NCBI RefSeq assembly: GCF_009797025.1
Contig: NZ_CP047027.1
Span: 1,426,001-1,490,000, forward strand
DNA: 64,000 bases
From: Cellulophaga sp. L1A9
Lineage (GTDB): Bacteria > Bacteroidota > Bacteroidia > Flavobacteriales > Flavobacteriaceae
Direction of reading: 5' to 3'
A program made the translations under genes and the position numbers. The notes under the pieces were generated by a model, which saw nothing but the letters and a program-made list of their open reading frames with translations, did no database searches and had not been told where the DNA came from. This document shows positions 54,782 to 64,000 of the stretch, piece by piece; within the stretch, counting starts at the first letter, position 1, and each line of letters opens with the position of its first letter.

Positions 54782-57139
54782 ATGGAAAAGGAACAATACA
54801 GATATTTGCCTGTTTCGGAAGATGAAAGCACTTTAAATGTACGCGAGATTCTAAGCAAATATTTACGGTACTGGCCATGGTTTCTAATTTTATTATGCCT
54901 AAGCTTAGGAGCCGCAATCACTTACCTGAAATATGCCCCCAAAACCTTTCAGACCGTATCTAGTATTATCATTAATGATGAAGAAAATGGCAGTTCTTCA
55001 GGAGCATCTTCTTCTGGAATGCAAATAGATCTTTTAAGTGGCTTAAAAACCAATAGTATTGCCAATGAATTGGGCTTATTGCGTTCCAAACGTTTAATGT
55101 TTAATACGGCGAAAGCTTTAAATTTAAATGTGGTTTATTTAGATGATTCTGGTTTTACGGTCAATGAATTATACGACCAGACTCCTGTAATCATTCAAAT
55201 GCTTCGTTTTGATGAAAAACTCTTAGAGAAGGCTATTGCCGCTGAAAACAACACGTTTAGGATCCGTAAAAAAGGAACAGAAAATTTTGAACTAATTAAT
55301 GAAACCAAAAAGAGTACAAAGACCATAAAATACGATACTCCAGTTGAATTAGATTTTGCTGATTTCACTGTAAAAGCTAATAATGAAAATTCTTTGTTTT
55401 CCAGCACATGGGAAAGTGTACTGGTAACCTTTATTCCATTGAATAATGTTGCCGAAAATTATTCTAAAAAGTTAGCCGTAAACATCGTCGAGGAAAAATC
55501 TACCTTACTAGAATTAGGGCTAGAAGATAGGGTAAGCCAAAAAGCCGAAGATATTTTAAATCAACTGGTCTACGAATACAACAAGGAAGCCATTGAAGAT
55601 AAAAATTTAATTGCGAAAAATACGGCTGATTTTATTGACGAACGTTTACAAATCATTAACGGGGAATTAGATTCTGTAGAATCTGGCAAGGAAAATTATA
55701 AAGAACAAAATAGACTTACTGATATTGGGGTAGAATCTTCTATGCTAATCCAAAATGTAAGTGAGTTTAATAAAGAACAGCAACAAATACAAACCCAATT
55801 AGAATTGACGCAGTCGATTTTAAGTTATGCCGATAATGATAGCTATAACTTATTCCCTTCCAATTTAGGCTTGGATAATTCTTCATCTAATGAACTTATT
55901 TCTGAATACAATGCCTTAGTCATTGAACGGAATAGGTTGGCCGCAAGTTCTACAGAACAAAACCCTGTCGTAAAAGGCATGTCAGACCAAATTAACCGAT
56001 TAAAATACAATTTAAAGTCCAATCTAGAAGGTACGCGCAACAATTTAATGATTTCGCAAGATAATCTACGAAGAAAATCTGGTTCCTTAGGCTTTCAAAT
56101 GTCGCAAATTCCTGGCCAAGAACGTCAGGTAAGGGGTATTGAACGACAACAGGGGATTAAAGAAGCCTTGTACTTGTACTTACTCCAAAAACGAGAAGAA
56201 AACACCTTAGCCTTATCGGTTTCTGCGCCCAAAGCAAAAATTGTTGATGAGGCCTTTAGCACACGAAATAGCATCTCCCCTAGTCCTAAAATTGTCTTAG
56301 GAGGAGCACTTATACTAGCTTTACTAATTCCTGTTGTATTTATTAGAGGCCGAGAATTGTGGAACAATAAAATAGAAAGTAGAGCCGATGTAGAAAAAGG
56401 TTCTAAAGACATTCCCATTTTAGCAGAATTGCCTAAACTCAACAAAAAAGACAATGAGTTCATTCTAAAAAATGATCGTTCGGTATTGGCAGAATCCTTT
56501 AGGATCCTCTCTGCCAACTTGCAGTATGCGATGATTAACAATATGGGCGATAATGGTGGAAAAACCATTTTTGTAACCTCTACAACTAAGGGAGAAGGAA
56601 AAACTTTTGTGGCAGTGAATCTTGCCATTACGCTCGCATTATCTGGAAAAAAAGTACTTCTAATGGGTGGGGATTTAAGAAACCCCCAATTTCATCGTTT
56701 TGACACTAATTTAAAAAAAGTGTTTGGAGTGAGCGATTATTTGGTGAATAGGAATTTAGAATTATCAGAATTGTATCGAGCTACGGACTTACATGAAAGT
56801 TTAAAAATCTTACCTTCAGGCACGATCCCTCCCAACCCAGCAGAATTATTTCAAATGGAACGCTTAGGAGCCATGTTTGAGCAATTGCAAGAAGAGTTTG
56901 ATTATATCGTAGTAGATACCGCACCAGCACTACTCGTTGCGGATACTTTTTTAATCAACAGGTTTGCTTTGGTTACCTTATATGTGGTGCGTTCTGAAGT
57001 GACTAAAAAAGAAGCCTTGAAATTTGTAAATGATTCCAAAAAAACAGGGAAATTGAAAAATGTAAGTTTTGTCATTAATGACCTGAAGTTAAATAATTTC
57101 GCCTATGGCAATAAATACGGATATTCCTACGGGGACTAA
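54782..57139 (+). CDS. wzc: Wzc-type polysaccharide co-polymerase / tyrosine autokinase (copy B)
   Basis: 785 residues. TM1 is at about 32-50 in RYWPWFLILLCLSLGAAITYL, followed by a Wzz-type periplasmic domain with coiled coil (about 270-480). TM2 lies near 505-522 after SPSPK. The kinase domain has Walker A GEGKT (604-608), A' VLLMGGDLRNP and Walker B IVVDTAP (about 709-715). The C-terminal tail is richer in Tyr (FAYGNKYGYSYGD) than copy A, a better autophosphorylation cluster. It is well diverged from copy A, which suggests control of a different polymer. The gene ends the locus, 15 nt before the start of a strong terminator. Confidence 0.93.
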   Translation: MEKEQYRYLPVSEDESTLNVREILSKYLRYWPWFLILLCLSLGAAITYLKYAPKTFQTVSSIIINDEENGSSSGASSSGMQIDLLSGLKTNSIANELGLLRSKRLMFNTAKALNLNVVYLDDSGFTVNELYDQTPVIIQMLRFDEKLLEKAIAAENNTFRIRKKGTENFELINETKKSTKTIKYDTPVELDFADFTVKANNENSLFSSTWESVLVTFIPLNNVAENYSKKLAVNIVEEKSTLLELGLEDRVSQKAEDILNQLVYEYNKEAIEDKNLIAKNTADFIDERLQIINGELDSVESGKENYKEQNRLTDIGVESSMLIQNVSEFNKEQQQIQTQLELTQSILSYADNDSYNLFPSNLGLDNSSSNELISEYNALVIERNRLAASSTEQNPVVKGMSDQINRLKYNLKSNLEGTRNNLMISQDNLRRKSGSLGFQMSQIPGQERQVRGIERQQGIKEALYLYLLQKREENTLALSVSAPKAKIVDEAFSTRNSISPSPKIVLGGALILALLIPVVFIRGRELWNNKIESRADVEKGSKDIPILAELPKLNKKDNEFILKNDRSVLAESFRILSANLQYAMINNMGDNGGKTIFVTSTTKGEGKTFVAVNLAITLALSGKKVLLMGGDLRNPQFHRFDTNLKKVFGVSDYLVNRNLELSELYRATDLHESLKILPSGTIPPNPAELFQMERLGAMFEQLQEEFDYIVVDTAPALLVADTFLINRFALVTLYVVRSEVTKKEALKFVNDSKKTGKLKNVSFVINDLKLNNFAYGNKYGYSYGD

Positions 57140-57153
57140 GGAGCAAATAACTA

Positions 57154-57199
57154 AACTAAAAAAGGGTGTACTAACAATATAGTACACCCTTTTTTAGTT
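57154..57199 (+). terminator. Intrinsic terminator of the polysaccharide locus
   Basis: A 19-bp perfect stem: 57154-57172 pairs with 57181-57199 around an 8-nt loop. The stem contains GGGTGTACT/AGTACACCC and a six-T run (57190-57195) in the distal arm. It lies 15 nt after the second wzc stop codon and marks the operon end. The A/T symmetry would let it also work on the minus strand. Confidence 0.85.
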
Positions 57200-57432
57200 A
57201 TTCATTAAGACAGAAAAGTTTATTAAAATATTTATGATTCAATCCTTTACCCAACCATAACTTCCTTAATTTCAAAGAGTTTTACGCGATTTATTTCTAT
57301 CAGTATCCTAGTTATAGGTGTCACTTTTTGCATTAAATCTCAGAAAACCCGCTCAAAAAAGTTAAAATCAAATAAATTTAGGTATTTCAACGAATAAATA
57401 TAACATTACATCCCTTAACTGGAAAAAATAAA

Positions 57433-57440
57433 TAGTTTTG
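57433..57440 (+). promoter_or_regulatory. Bacteroidota -7 promoter element for the lyase-like lipoprotein
   Basis: TAGTTTTG fits TAnnTTTG exactly and lies 37 nt before the ATG at 57477. No good TTTG -33 element is seen upstream. The strong terminator further upstream means this gene needs its own promoter. Confidence 0.4.
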
Positions 57441-57476
57441 TCAAACCCAAATTAAGTTACCTATACCTACCTATTT

Positions 57477-59261
57477 ATGATATTAAACTTGAACCCTCGT
57501 TTAGCAAATCTCCTAGTAACAGGAGTTGTACTATCTACTATGCTATTGGCCTGCTCTAATGATACTGATAATCTACTGGCCCAAGTAGTAGATGACAGTA
57601 GTGAAATCAATATAATTGTTGATGATAATTTCTCAGTAGTACCTGGCGCTGTAGAAGCCCTTGACGTTTTAGAGAATGACACCTTTTCTGATATGGAGGC
57701 GGTAAGTATAACGCAGGTATCTCAACCATCCAATGGTAATGTTACAGTAAATGAAGATAATACTATTGAATATAGTGCACCAGAGAGTTCCTCAGAAATC
57801 TCTGATACGTTTACGTACACTACTCAATCTAAAAACACTGCTGGAAAACTGACCTCAAATACGGGGAATGTAACCATTATAATTACTCAGGATACAGAAT
57901 CTAAACAAAGTGACAACTTAAACTATCTATTTACTGACACAGCTAAAAACATACTAAAAGAAAGGTTTGAAAGTGACTATACAACAGGTACAGGATTTAC
58001 AAGTGATTTCGTAAGAGCAAAACTAGGTGTTGCTACTTTTACAGCCAACCCATCCTTAGGTAGGCCAACTTACGGTCAGAGCCCAAATATTAGTTCAGAA
58101 AGACAGATAATATATTATGCTGCCTTGAAAGCGTATGTGTTTGAAGACGTCAGTTTAGCAAATTTAGTGGCTACGGAATTTTTAGCAGAAGTTAACACTA
58201 ATGACTTATCTGACATTTGGTGGTCTACTAATCCAAATTTTGGTGTTGATTCTGATTTATGGCTACAATCAGCATCAATGTTAAAGATGATGAAATCTTA
58301 TCATCTGATTAAAAACATTCAAACTACATTAAGTGATACTGATAAATCAACTATTGAAACCTTTATTAATAAATATGCTGCTTATGCCAAAAACTGGGTT
58401 GATTTTTACTACGACCAATATTTTGGTTCAGGGTGGGAACTAAACGGTGTTTCAAATTTTGGTAATGGCGCACTTGCTACTGAGATAGATTCCCAAACGG
58501 CATATCCAATTGAAGATAGTGAAGGTAATAAATTAACAGAATATGCAGTTTCAGGAAGACAAAATGTTTTTAATAATAGAAACATTGAAACTGTAAATTT
58601 TTTACACGGCTGGGCGATAAGTAATAATGATGTAGAGGCCGAATTAACAACTAGACAGTTTTTTAAGATTGTTATAAAATATGGATTATGGAGTAACGGT
58701 ACTTTTTTTGAAACCATGAGAAATAAAAATGATTACAACATAAATGGACTAGGTGTTTTATATTCTTTTTCAACACTTTCCGCAATGGTTCATATAGCTC
58801 ACAGAGATGCAATGGCTAATAATTATCCAAATGATAAGCTTTACGACTACGAAACTACAGAGGGGATAGTTCAAGGTTCAACTAATCTTACATCTTCACA
58901 ATATTTAGGAGGAAGCACCACAGATGGTATTACCAAAAAATCGTTAAAAACTTTTATAAAAGGACAAAGTAATTACTATAGAAATACAGCCAACGGCGGT
59001 TGGAATGATGTGCGGTATTATAATGGAAGACCTATAGATATGACCGGAACTTGCGAAAGAGATTATTCCGTACCACAAGCAATAGCAAATATCTACTATA
59101 AAGACAACGACATTAAAGATTTTTACATATACAATAATAGTATAGGTTATCCGGCAAAAAATAGTTATATGGACGGTTCTTATTTTGGTTCTGACGGAAA
59201 CATTGGCACTTCTTTATTAGGTGGTGCTTGGTTTGAACAAGAAAATAATTTCTTTAATTAA
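57477..59261 (+). CDS. Lipoprotein with Ig-like domain and alginate-lyase-like catalytic region (putative)
   Basis: 594 residues. A lipoprotein signal ends at C26 (TMLLACSN). An Ig/cadherin-like domain follows (about 50-135: VLENDT, SQPSNGNVTV, DTFTYTT), as in surface proteins with such modules. The remaining ~430 residues look helical. FETMRNKNDYNINGLGVLYSFSTLSAMVHIAHRDA resembles the E..R...YH..AL..L..IA pattern of alginate-lyase-type alpha/alpha toroids, and NWVDFYYDQY and FLHGW may line the cleft. It is plausibly an outer-membrane polysaccharide lyase. It stands directly behind the polysaccharide locus but has its own promoter. Confidence 0.6.
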   Translation: MILNLNPRLANLLVTGVVLSTMLLACSNDTDNLLAQVVDDSSEINIIVDDNFSVVPGAVEALDVLENDTFSDMEAVSITQVSQPSNGNVTVNEDNTIEYSAPESSSEISDTFTYTTQSKNTAGKLTSNTGNVTIIITQDTESKQSDNLNYLFTDTAKNILKERFESDYTTGTGFTSDFVRAKLGVATFTANPSLGRPTYGQSPNISSERQIIYYAALKAYVFEDVSLANLVATEFLAEVNTNDLSDIWWSTNPNFGVDSDLWLQSASMLKMMKSYHLIKNIQTTLSDTDKSTIETFINKYAAYAKNWVDFYYDQYFGSGWELNGVSNFGNGALATEIDSQTAYPIEDSEGNKLTEYAVSGRQNVFNNRNIETVNFLHGWAISNNDVEAELTTRQFFKIVIKYGLWSNGTFFETMRNKNDYNINGLGVLYSFSTLSAMVHIAHRDAMANNYPNDKLYDYETTEGIVQGSTNLTSSQYLGGSTTDGITKKSLKTFIKGQSNYYRNTANGGWNDVRYYNGRPIDMTGTCERDYSVPQAIANIYYKDNDIKDFYIYNNSIGYPAKNSYMDGSYFGSDGNIGTSLLGGAWFEQENNFFN

Positions 59262-59608
59262 AAATACGTCACTTTTTTTATTCTTTTGACCAATACATCA
59301 TTTTGAGGAATCTATTTATTTAGTATTTATTTATCTTTTACTATCCATTGAGCCTAAAAAGAGTCAAGAGAAAAATCATGCTACAAATTAATCAGATGAT
59401 GGAATAAGTGTCATCATGGAAAAATCAATTGCATATAATAAAAATAGATTGAAAGGTACTATCTCATTCTAGAAAGAGATAAGAAAGTAGTAAGTTACCT
59501 ACTACGAATATTTTAGTGATAGCAACAATTGTAAAATTTGATACAATTAGAAATTGTACTTAATCTTCAGAATTACACCCAAGAATTCTTTATTTTTACT
59601 GTCCAAAA
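59262..59608. other. Intergenic region
   Basis: 347 nt, AT-rich, no gene seen. Two small hairpins are possible: ATGATG (59396-59401) with CATCAT (59412-59417), and a TATCTC/GAGATA pair near 59460-59480. A TAAAATTTG near 59535 is one base too long for a -7 octamer. Nothing is firm enough to call a promoter. Confidence 0.5.
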
Positions 59609-60163
59609 ATGCGTCTTATTCCAATGAAAATTTCCTATACAACATCAAAAACCACGGAAGAACTAACACAAATATTAGTTTTACAGCAAGCAAACCTCTA
59701 CCGTAACGTCTCAAACGAAGAAAAATTGGCAGAAGGCTTTGTTACCGTTGAACATTCTTTTGAACTTTTAAAAGAAATGAATGACGTTTGCCCACATACG
59801 ATAGCCATAGATGAACAAGGAAATTTAGCGGGGTACGCCTTAAGCATGCATCCATCGTTTAAAGACAAAATAGACGTTCTTAAGCCCATGTTTGAAGTAA
59901 TAGACCCATTGATAGCTCCAGAAGAAAAATACATGCTTATGGGGCAAATTTGCGTTTCTAAAAATCACAGAAAACAAGGGGTATTTAGAGGGCTATACCA
60001 ACACATGCAAAAGCAGGTGGCTCCAGAATTTGAAGCTATTATTACCGAAGTAGATGCAAAAAACACCCGATCTATACAAGCACATAATGCTGTTGGTTTT
60101 GTAGCAATTGCGAGATATACTGCAAATGACCAAGAATGGGTGGTCATTTCTTTAAAAGCATAA
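59609..60163 (+). CDS. GNAT family N-acetyltransferase
   Basis: 184 residues. The central/C-terminal part carries the acetyl-CoA binding motif of GNAT enzymes: LMGQICVSKNHRKQGVFRGLYQHM, with the R/Q-x-x-G-x-G/A-like loop read as RKQGVF. EVDAKNTRSIQAHNAVGF is the conserved beta4-alpha4 block. Acceptor unknown; not obviously part of the polysaccharide locus. The ATG at 59609 is used, and the one at 59624 (MKISYTT) is equally possible. It converges on atpC with a shared terminator between them. Confidence 0.88.
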   Translation: MRLIPMKISYTTSKTTEELTQILVLQQANLYRNVSNEEKLAEGFVTVEHSFELLKEMNDVCPHTIAIDEQGNLAGYALSMHPSFKDKIDVLKPMFEVIDPLIAPEEKYMLMGQICVSKNHRKQGVFRGLYQHMQKQVAPEFEAIITEVDAKNTRSIQAHNAVGFVAIARYTANDQEWVVISLKA

Positions 60164-60181
60164 ACTAAAAACATACCGCAT

Positions 60182-60215
60182 AAAAAAAGCCATACGTTTC
60201 AGTATGGCTTTTTTT
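60182..60215. terminator. Bidirectional intrinsic terminator
   Basis: A7-GCCATAC (60182-60195) pairs perfectly with GTATGGC-T7 (60202-60215) around a 6-nt loop. It gives a T run after the stem in both directions. It serves the GNAT gene on the plus strand and atpD-atpC on the minus strand. Confidence 0.88.
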
Positions 60216-60234
60216 TAGTATAAAATTTTTAAGC

Positions 60235-60516
60235 TTAGTCTGCTAGAACGATTACTTTGTTGTCTTTCATCTCAACAGTACCGCTAGAAATTGCTAATGT
60301 TATTGCTCCAGTAACCGACTTAGAAAATTTAGTTTTATAAGCCTCTGCAACAACAACATTGCTCCCTTGAATTTTAACTACACCGTCTTGTAACAAAGAA
60401 ACAATCGGGGCGTGATTCGCTAACATTTGAAACTCACCATTGATACCAGGTACAGTTACCGAAGTAACTTCTCCTGAAAATAAGGTGGCTTCTGGTGATA
60501 CGATTTCTAAATACAT
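60235..60516 (-). CDS. atpC: F1Fo ATP synthase epsilon subunit
   Basis: 93 residues. The beta-sandwich N-domain is complete: MYLEIVSPEATLFSGEVTSVTVPGINGEFQMLANHAPIVSLL, then a G..KI and a final KVIVLAD strand. The two C-terminal helices found in E. coli epsilon (139 residues) are absent, so the usual epsilon-CTD auto-inhibition cannot operate. To my knowledge short epsilon subunits are normal in Bacteroidota. The subunit connects the gamma shaft to the c-ring. Transcribed after atpD; a perfect hairpin lies in the 64-nt spacer. Confidence 0.95.
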   Translation of the reverse strand: MYLEIVSPEATLFSGEVTSVTVPGINGEFQMLANHAPIVSLLQDGVVKIQGSNVVVAEAYKTKFSKSVTGAITLAISSGTVEMKDNKVIVLAD

Positions 60517-60537
60517 TTTTTTAGTATTAAGTAGTTA

Positions 60538-60571
60538 GTAAAACGTATTAAGCTTCCTTAATACGTTTTAC
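60538..60571 (-). promoter_or_regulatory. 14-bp perfect hairpin between atpD and atpC
   Basis: 60538-60551 pairs perfectly with 60558-60571 around a 6-nt loop. On the transcribed minus strand no U run follows the stem, so it is unlikely to be a full terminator. It could protect the atpD 3' end or mark an RNase site, helping to set more beta than epsilon subunits. Confidence 0.6.
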
Positions 60572-60580
60572 TTATATTAT

Positions 60581-62092
<1,512 letters not shown>

Positions 62093-62170
62093 CTAAGTAT
62101 TTATGTTTAGAATTAAAGCGTCTGAGAAATACAATCCGCTATGTTTTAGCTTCCTGTGTTTTTCAGGCTG

Positions 62171-62178
62171 CAAAGATA
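62171..62178 (-). promoter_or_regulatory. Bacteroidota -7 promoter element for atpD-atpC
   Basis: The minus strand reads TATCTTTG, an exact TAnnTTTG, giving a 5' leader of about 75 nt to the atpD ATG at 62089. The -33 region is AT-rich with no clear TTTG. The same octamer precedes the beta-helix lipoprotein gene. Confidence 0.5.
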
Positions 62179-62226
62179 TGTTTTTAACTTTTAATTAGAA
62201 ATTGTTTTTTTCTTTTTTATCCACAT

Positions 62227-62251
62227 AAAAAAAGCACCCTAAAAAAGGTGC
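62227..62251 (-). terminator. Intrinsic terminator of the SGNH lipoprotein gene
   Basis: On the minus strand GCACC (62251-62247) pairs with GGTGC (62238-62234) around an 8-nt T-rich loop, and seven T follow (62233-62227). It lies about 30 nt past the stop of the hydrolase gene and ahead of the atpD promoter. Confidence 0.7.
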
Positions 62252-62278
62252 CTTTAAAAACGATACTTTATGCTATAC

Positions 62279-63757
62279 CTACTGTAAACCAGCAGCATAG
62301 TTTGTTGGATACGCTGCAGGATCTAATAAAGAACCCGAAGCCTCAAAGTTAGAACCATAAGTAACATCTATTGCTTTCATAAATTCATTCGCTAAAAATG
62401 AATACCCTCTAGCTGTTGGATGCACCCCATCTAAAGAAAAAGCACCACCCGTAGCTAAACTTGATGTTAATATAAAGTCTCCCGTTGAAATTCCCGAAGA
62501 AGCCAACTCACTTAAAATACTATTTACATCTACCAAAGCCAAACCAGCCTGACTAGCATTAGCAGCTATGATGCTATTAAATGCGCTTATCGCTGTAGCT
62601 ATTTCTTCTTGCTCACTAGGCAATAATACCCATTTATCTTCTAAAGGAATTTGAGTACCATACCCTAATGGTATTTGTGAAGACAAGGGCAAAACAAATA
62701 AATCTGCTGCTGTACCCTGTCTATAACTAGGAATAGCAAATGCACTTAAATCCGTCAAATCCTCATCTATTATAACCAATGCATTATTTAGCCCTTCTGC
62801 GAAATTAATTGTTCTTTGATCTACTTCTTCTTGAGTTAACAGGCCATTTGCAAAGGCAAACTGTAAGCCGCCATTGTAGGTAGCATACCCACCATTTAAA
62901 GCGTCAGCAGTGGCTGCATCTAAAGGAACTGGATTATAAGGTACTGTTGTAAAATGCGGAATACTGGTTACATTAGGAATATTAGCCACAACGCCTTGAG
63001 CTCCGCCAGCTGTTAAAGCTCCAATTAATGTAGCATACGTTGCACTAAACCCTACTCCTACAGCACCATCTACCGGAGTTAATGGATCAGTACCATCACC
63101 ACCAGACAAAGCATAGCCCAACACATCATTATTACCAATCCATAATGAAAAGAATGTTGGCTGTTGTGCTAATGTTAAATCTAACATGCTAGCATTTGGT
63201 GTTGTTCCAGTCATACGAACAAAATACGGATTCGCTAATTGCGGCGCCAAATTTGCAATGTTACCATAACCTGGTGCTAGTAAATGAAAACTTTTTGCCC
63301 CAGGAACTCCCATGTTATTAAAGGGACCCGTTGGATTATTAAAGGCTAAATCTGTACTTACCGTAACTGGCCCTATAATAGACTCTAATGAAACCGGACC
63401 GGCCCCACCAAATACCAAGCGCGGTTCTAAAATACGCGTACCACCAACAGCAATTCCTCCAAAATTATCATTCATTAAGGGCTGCGTAAAATCTCCACCG
63501 CCTATTAAAGCAAATTTCTGAGACAGCATATTTGGCAATGAATTTTCCTGCGATGCAATAAACAAGGCATTATCTGTAAAACCCGCTGTTAATGAATTTC
63601 CTATAGCTACAAAATTAGAAAAGTCTGCAGAACCCGCTACAAGAGCAGGAGCATCCACCATTAATTCTGCCTCTATTCTATCTACATCTTCAATATCATT
63701 ACAGGCAAAAAAAGTAAGTGACACCGCAGACAACAGGATATATTTTATATTCTTCAT
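62279..63757 (-). CDS. SGNH/GDSL-hydrolase-type lipoprotein
   Basis: 492 residues. A lipoprotein signal ends at C19 (LTFFACND). SGNH block I is GNSLTAG (53-59) with nucleophile candidate S55, block III is WIGNNDVLGY, and block V is DGVHPTARGY with the Asp/His pair. About 130 residues longer than simple GDSL lipases because of Gly/Asn-rich inserts. Probably an outer-membrane-anchored esterase or lipase. It lies 17 nt behind a TonB-dependent receptor gene, so the pair may take up and de-esterify a lipid or acylated glycan (inference). Confidence 0.85.
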   Translation of the reverse strand: MKNIKYILLSAVSLTFFACNDIEDVDRIEAELMVDAPALVAGSADFSNFVAIGNSLTAGFTDNALFIASQENSLPNMLSQKFALIGGGDFTQPLMNDNFGGIAVGGTRILEPRLVFGGAGPVSLESIIGPVTVSTDLAFNNPTGPFNNMGVPGAKSFHLLAPGYGNIANLAPQLANPYFVRMTGTTPNASMLDLTLAQQPTFFSLWIGNNDVLGYALSGGDGTDPLTPVDGAVGVGFSATYATLIGALTAGGAQGVVANIPNVTSIPHFTTVPYNPVPLDAATADALNGGYATYNGGLQFAFANGLLTQEEVDQRTINFAEGLNNALVIIDEDLTDLSAFAIPSYRQGTAADLFVLPLSSQIPLGYGTQIPLEDKWVLLPSEQEEIATAISAFNSIIAANASQAGLALVDVNSILSELASSGISTGDFILTSSLATGGAFSLDGVHPTARGYSFLANEFMKAIDVTYGSNFEASGSLLDPAAYPTNYAAGLQ

Positions 63758-63774
63758 CTTAATTTTTTAGTTTA

Positions 63775-64000
63775 TTAGTTATTAATTGTCCAAGATAGGT
63801 AGTACATAGATCCTATAAATCCTGTACCGAAAGCCGTGAAGTACTCATCACCTAGAATATTGGTGCCTCCTAATTTGAAAGAAGATTTAATACTTGGAAC
63901 TGCGTAGCTTATTTGAGCATCTAACGTATGGAACTCAGGAACAACACCATTACCGAAAGTAGCCTCCCAGAAATAATCATCACTAAATCTATACGCCAAG
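63775..64000 (-). CDS. TonB-dependent receptor, C-terminal end (5' part outside window)
   Basis: The last ~75 residues of a frame that is open to the window edge. The alternating beta-strand pattern (FHTLDAQISYAVP, SSFKLGGTNILGDEYFTAFG) and the terminal aromatic strand MYYLSWTINN are typical of the end of an outer-membrane TonB receptor barrel; N(I/L)xDxxY is the common penultimate block. The stop lies 17 nt before the lipoprotein start, so the genes form an operon. The transported substrate cannot be told from this piece. Confidence 0.78.
   Translation of the reverse strand, partial: LAYRFSDDYFWEATFGNGVVPEFHTLDAQISYAVPSIKSSFKLGGTNILGDEYFTAFGTGFIGSMYYLSWTINN

Larger units (their letters stand above)
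57140..57476. other. Intergenic region closing the polysaccharide locus
   Basis: 337 nt holding a strong intrinsic terminator near its start and a -7 promoter octamer near its end (both listed). The ~230 nt between them are AT-rich, with no repeat, RNA gene or further hairpin that I can support. Confidence 0.6.

Noticed and set aside
56125..56628. 167-codon minus-strand frame opposite the second wzc
   Set aside because: Antisense shadow of a clearly coding gene; no family features, and low-complexity composition mirrored from the kinase domain.

Overview
The window looks like chromosome from a marine, gliding-type member of the Flavobacteriaceae (Bacteroidota). The reasons are low GC, Bacteroidota-type -7 promoter octamers (TAnnTTTG), a SprB-repeat protein with a C-terminal type IX secretion sorting domain, an UpxY-like antiterminator, a TonB-receptor/SGNH lipoprotein pair and an atpD-atpC pair. 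The genus cannot be fixed from the sequence alone; relatives of Cellulophaga, Maribacter or Zobellia would fit.

Left flank (1-9 kb): the 3' part of a fibronectin type III protein gene, a 1645-residue SprB-like surface protein gene, a short region with an imperfect 55-bp direct repeat, an M61 metallopeptidase gene, a convergent terminator hairpin and a small basic protein gene of unknown function.

Centre (9.2-57.2 kb): a surface polysaccharide locus of about 48 kb that reads as two assembly lines in tandem. It opens with a NusG/RfaH-like (UpxY) antiterminator gene. Line A (10.3-28.8 kb) holds gmd-fcl for GDP-L-fucose, an initiating sugar-phosphate transferase (WcaJ type), a Wzc co-polymerase/kinase, a Wzx flippase, a Wzy polymerase, four glycosyltransferases, two acyltransferases, a VanZ-like protein, a CapK-like adenylating enzyme and an ATP-grasp enzyme. 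A minus-strand beta-helix lipoprotein and a membrane-anchored sugar-dehydrogenase/cytochrome c protein then separate it from line B. Line B (34-57.2 kb) starts with a second, almost identical gmd-fcl pair and has its own Wzx and Wzy, about seven glycosyltransferases, a pyruvyltransferase, several acetyl/acyltransferases, an asparagine-synthase-like enzyme and an alpha/beta-hydrolase. It ends with WecG/TagA, a second WcaJ and a second Wzc, followed by a strong terminator and a lyase-like lipoprotein gene.

The most striking structure is regulatory. Both gmd genes are preceded by related leaders of about 230 nt. They share a small hairpin and a 44-nt element (42 of 44 identical) ending in GGCGCGGAGCGCT, which resembles the ops site recognised by RfaH. 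Leader similarity stops at that element. I infer that the UpxY-like protein is recruited there to read through both long operons. The 2.3-kb gmd-fcl repeat, in direct orientation 23,664 bp apart, differs almost only at synonymous sites, which points to recent duplication or gene conversion.

Right flank (57-64 kb): the lyase-like lipoprotein gene, a GNAT acetyltransferase gene, atpD-atpC on the minus strand with a strong hairpin between them, an SGNH-hydrolase lipoprotein gene and the 3' end of a TonB-dependent receptor gene. No rRNA, tRNA, CRISPR array, transposase or phage gene was recognised. No Wza, Wzb or GDP-mannose-producing enzyme is encoded in the window.
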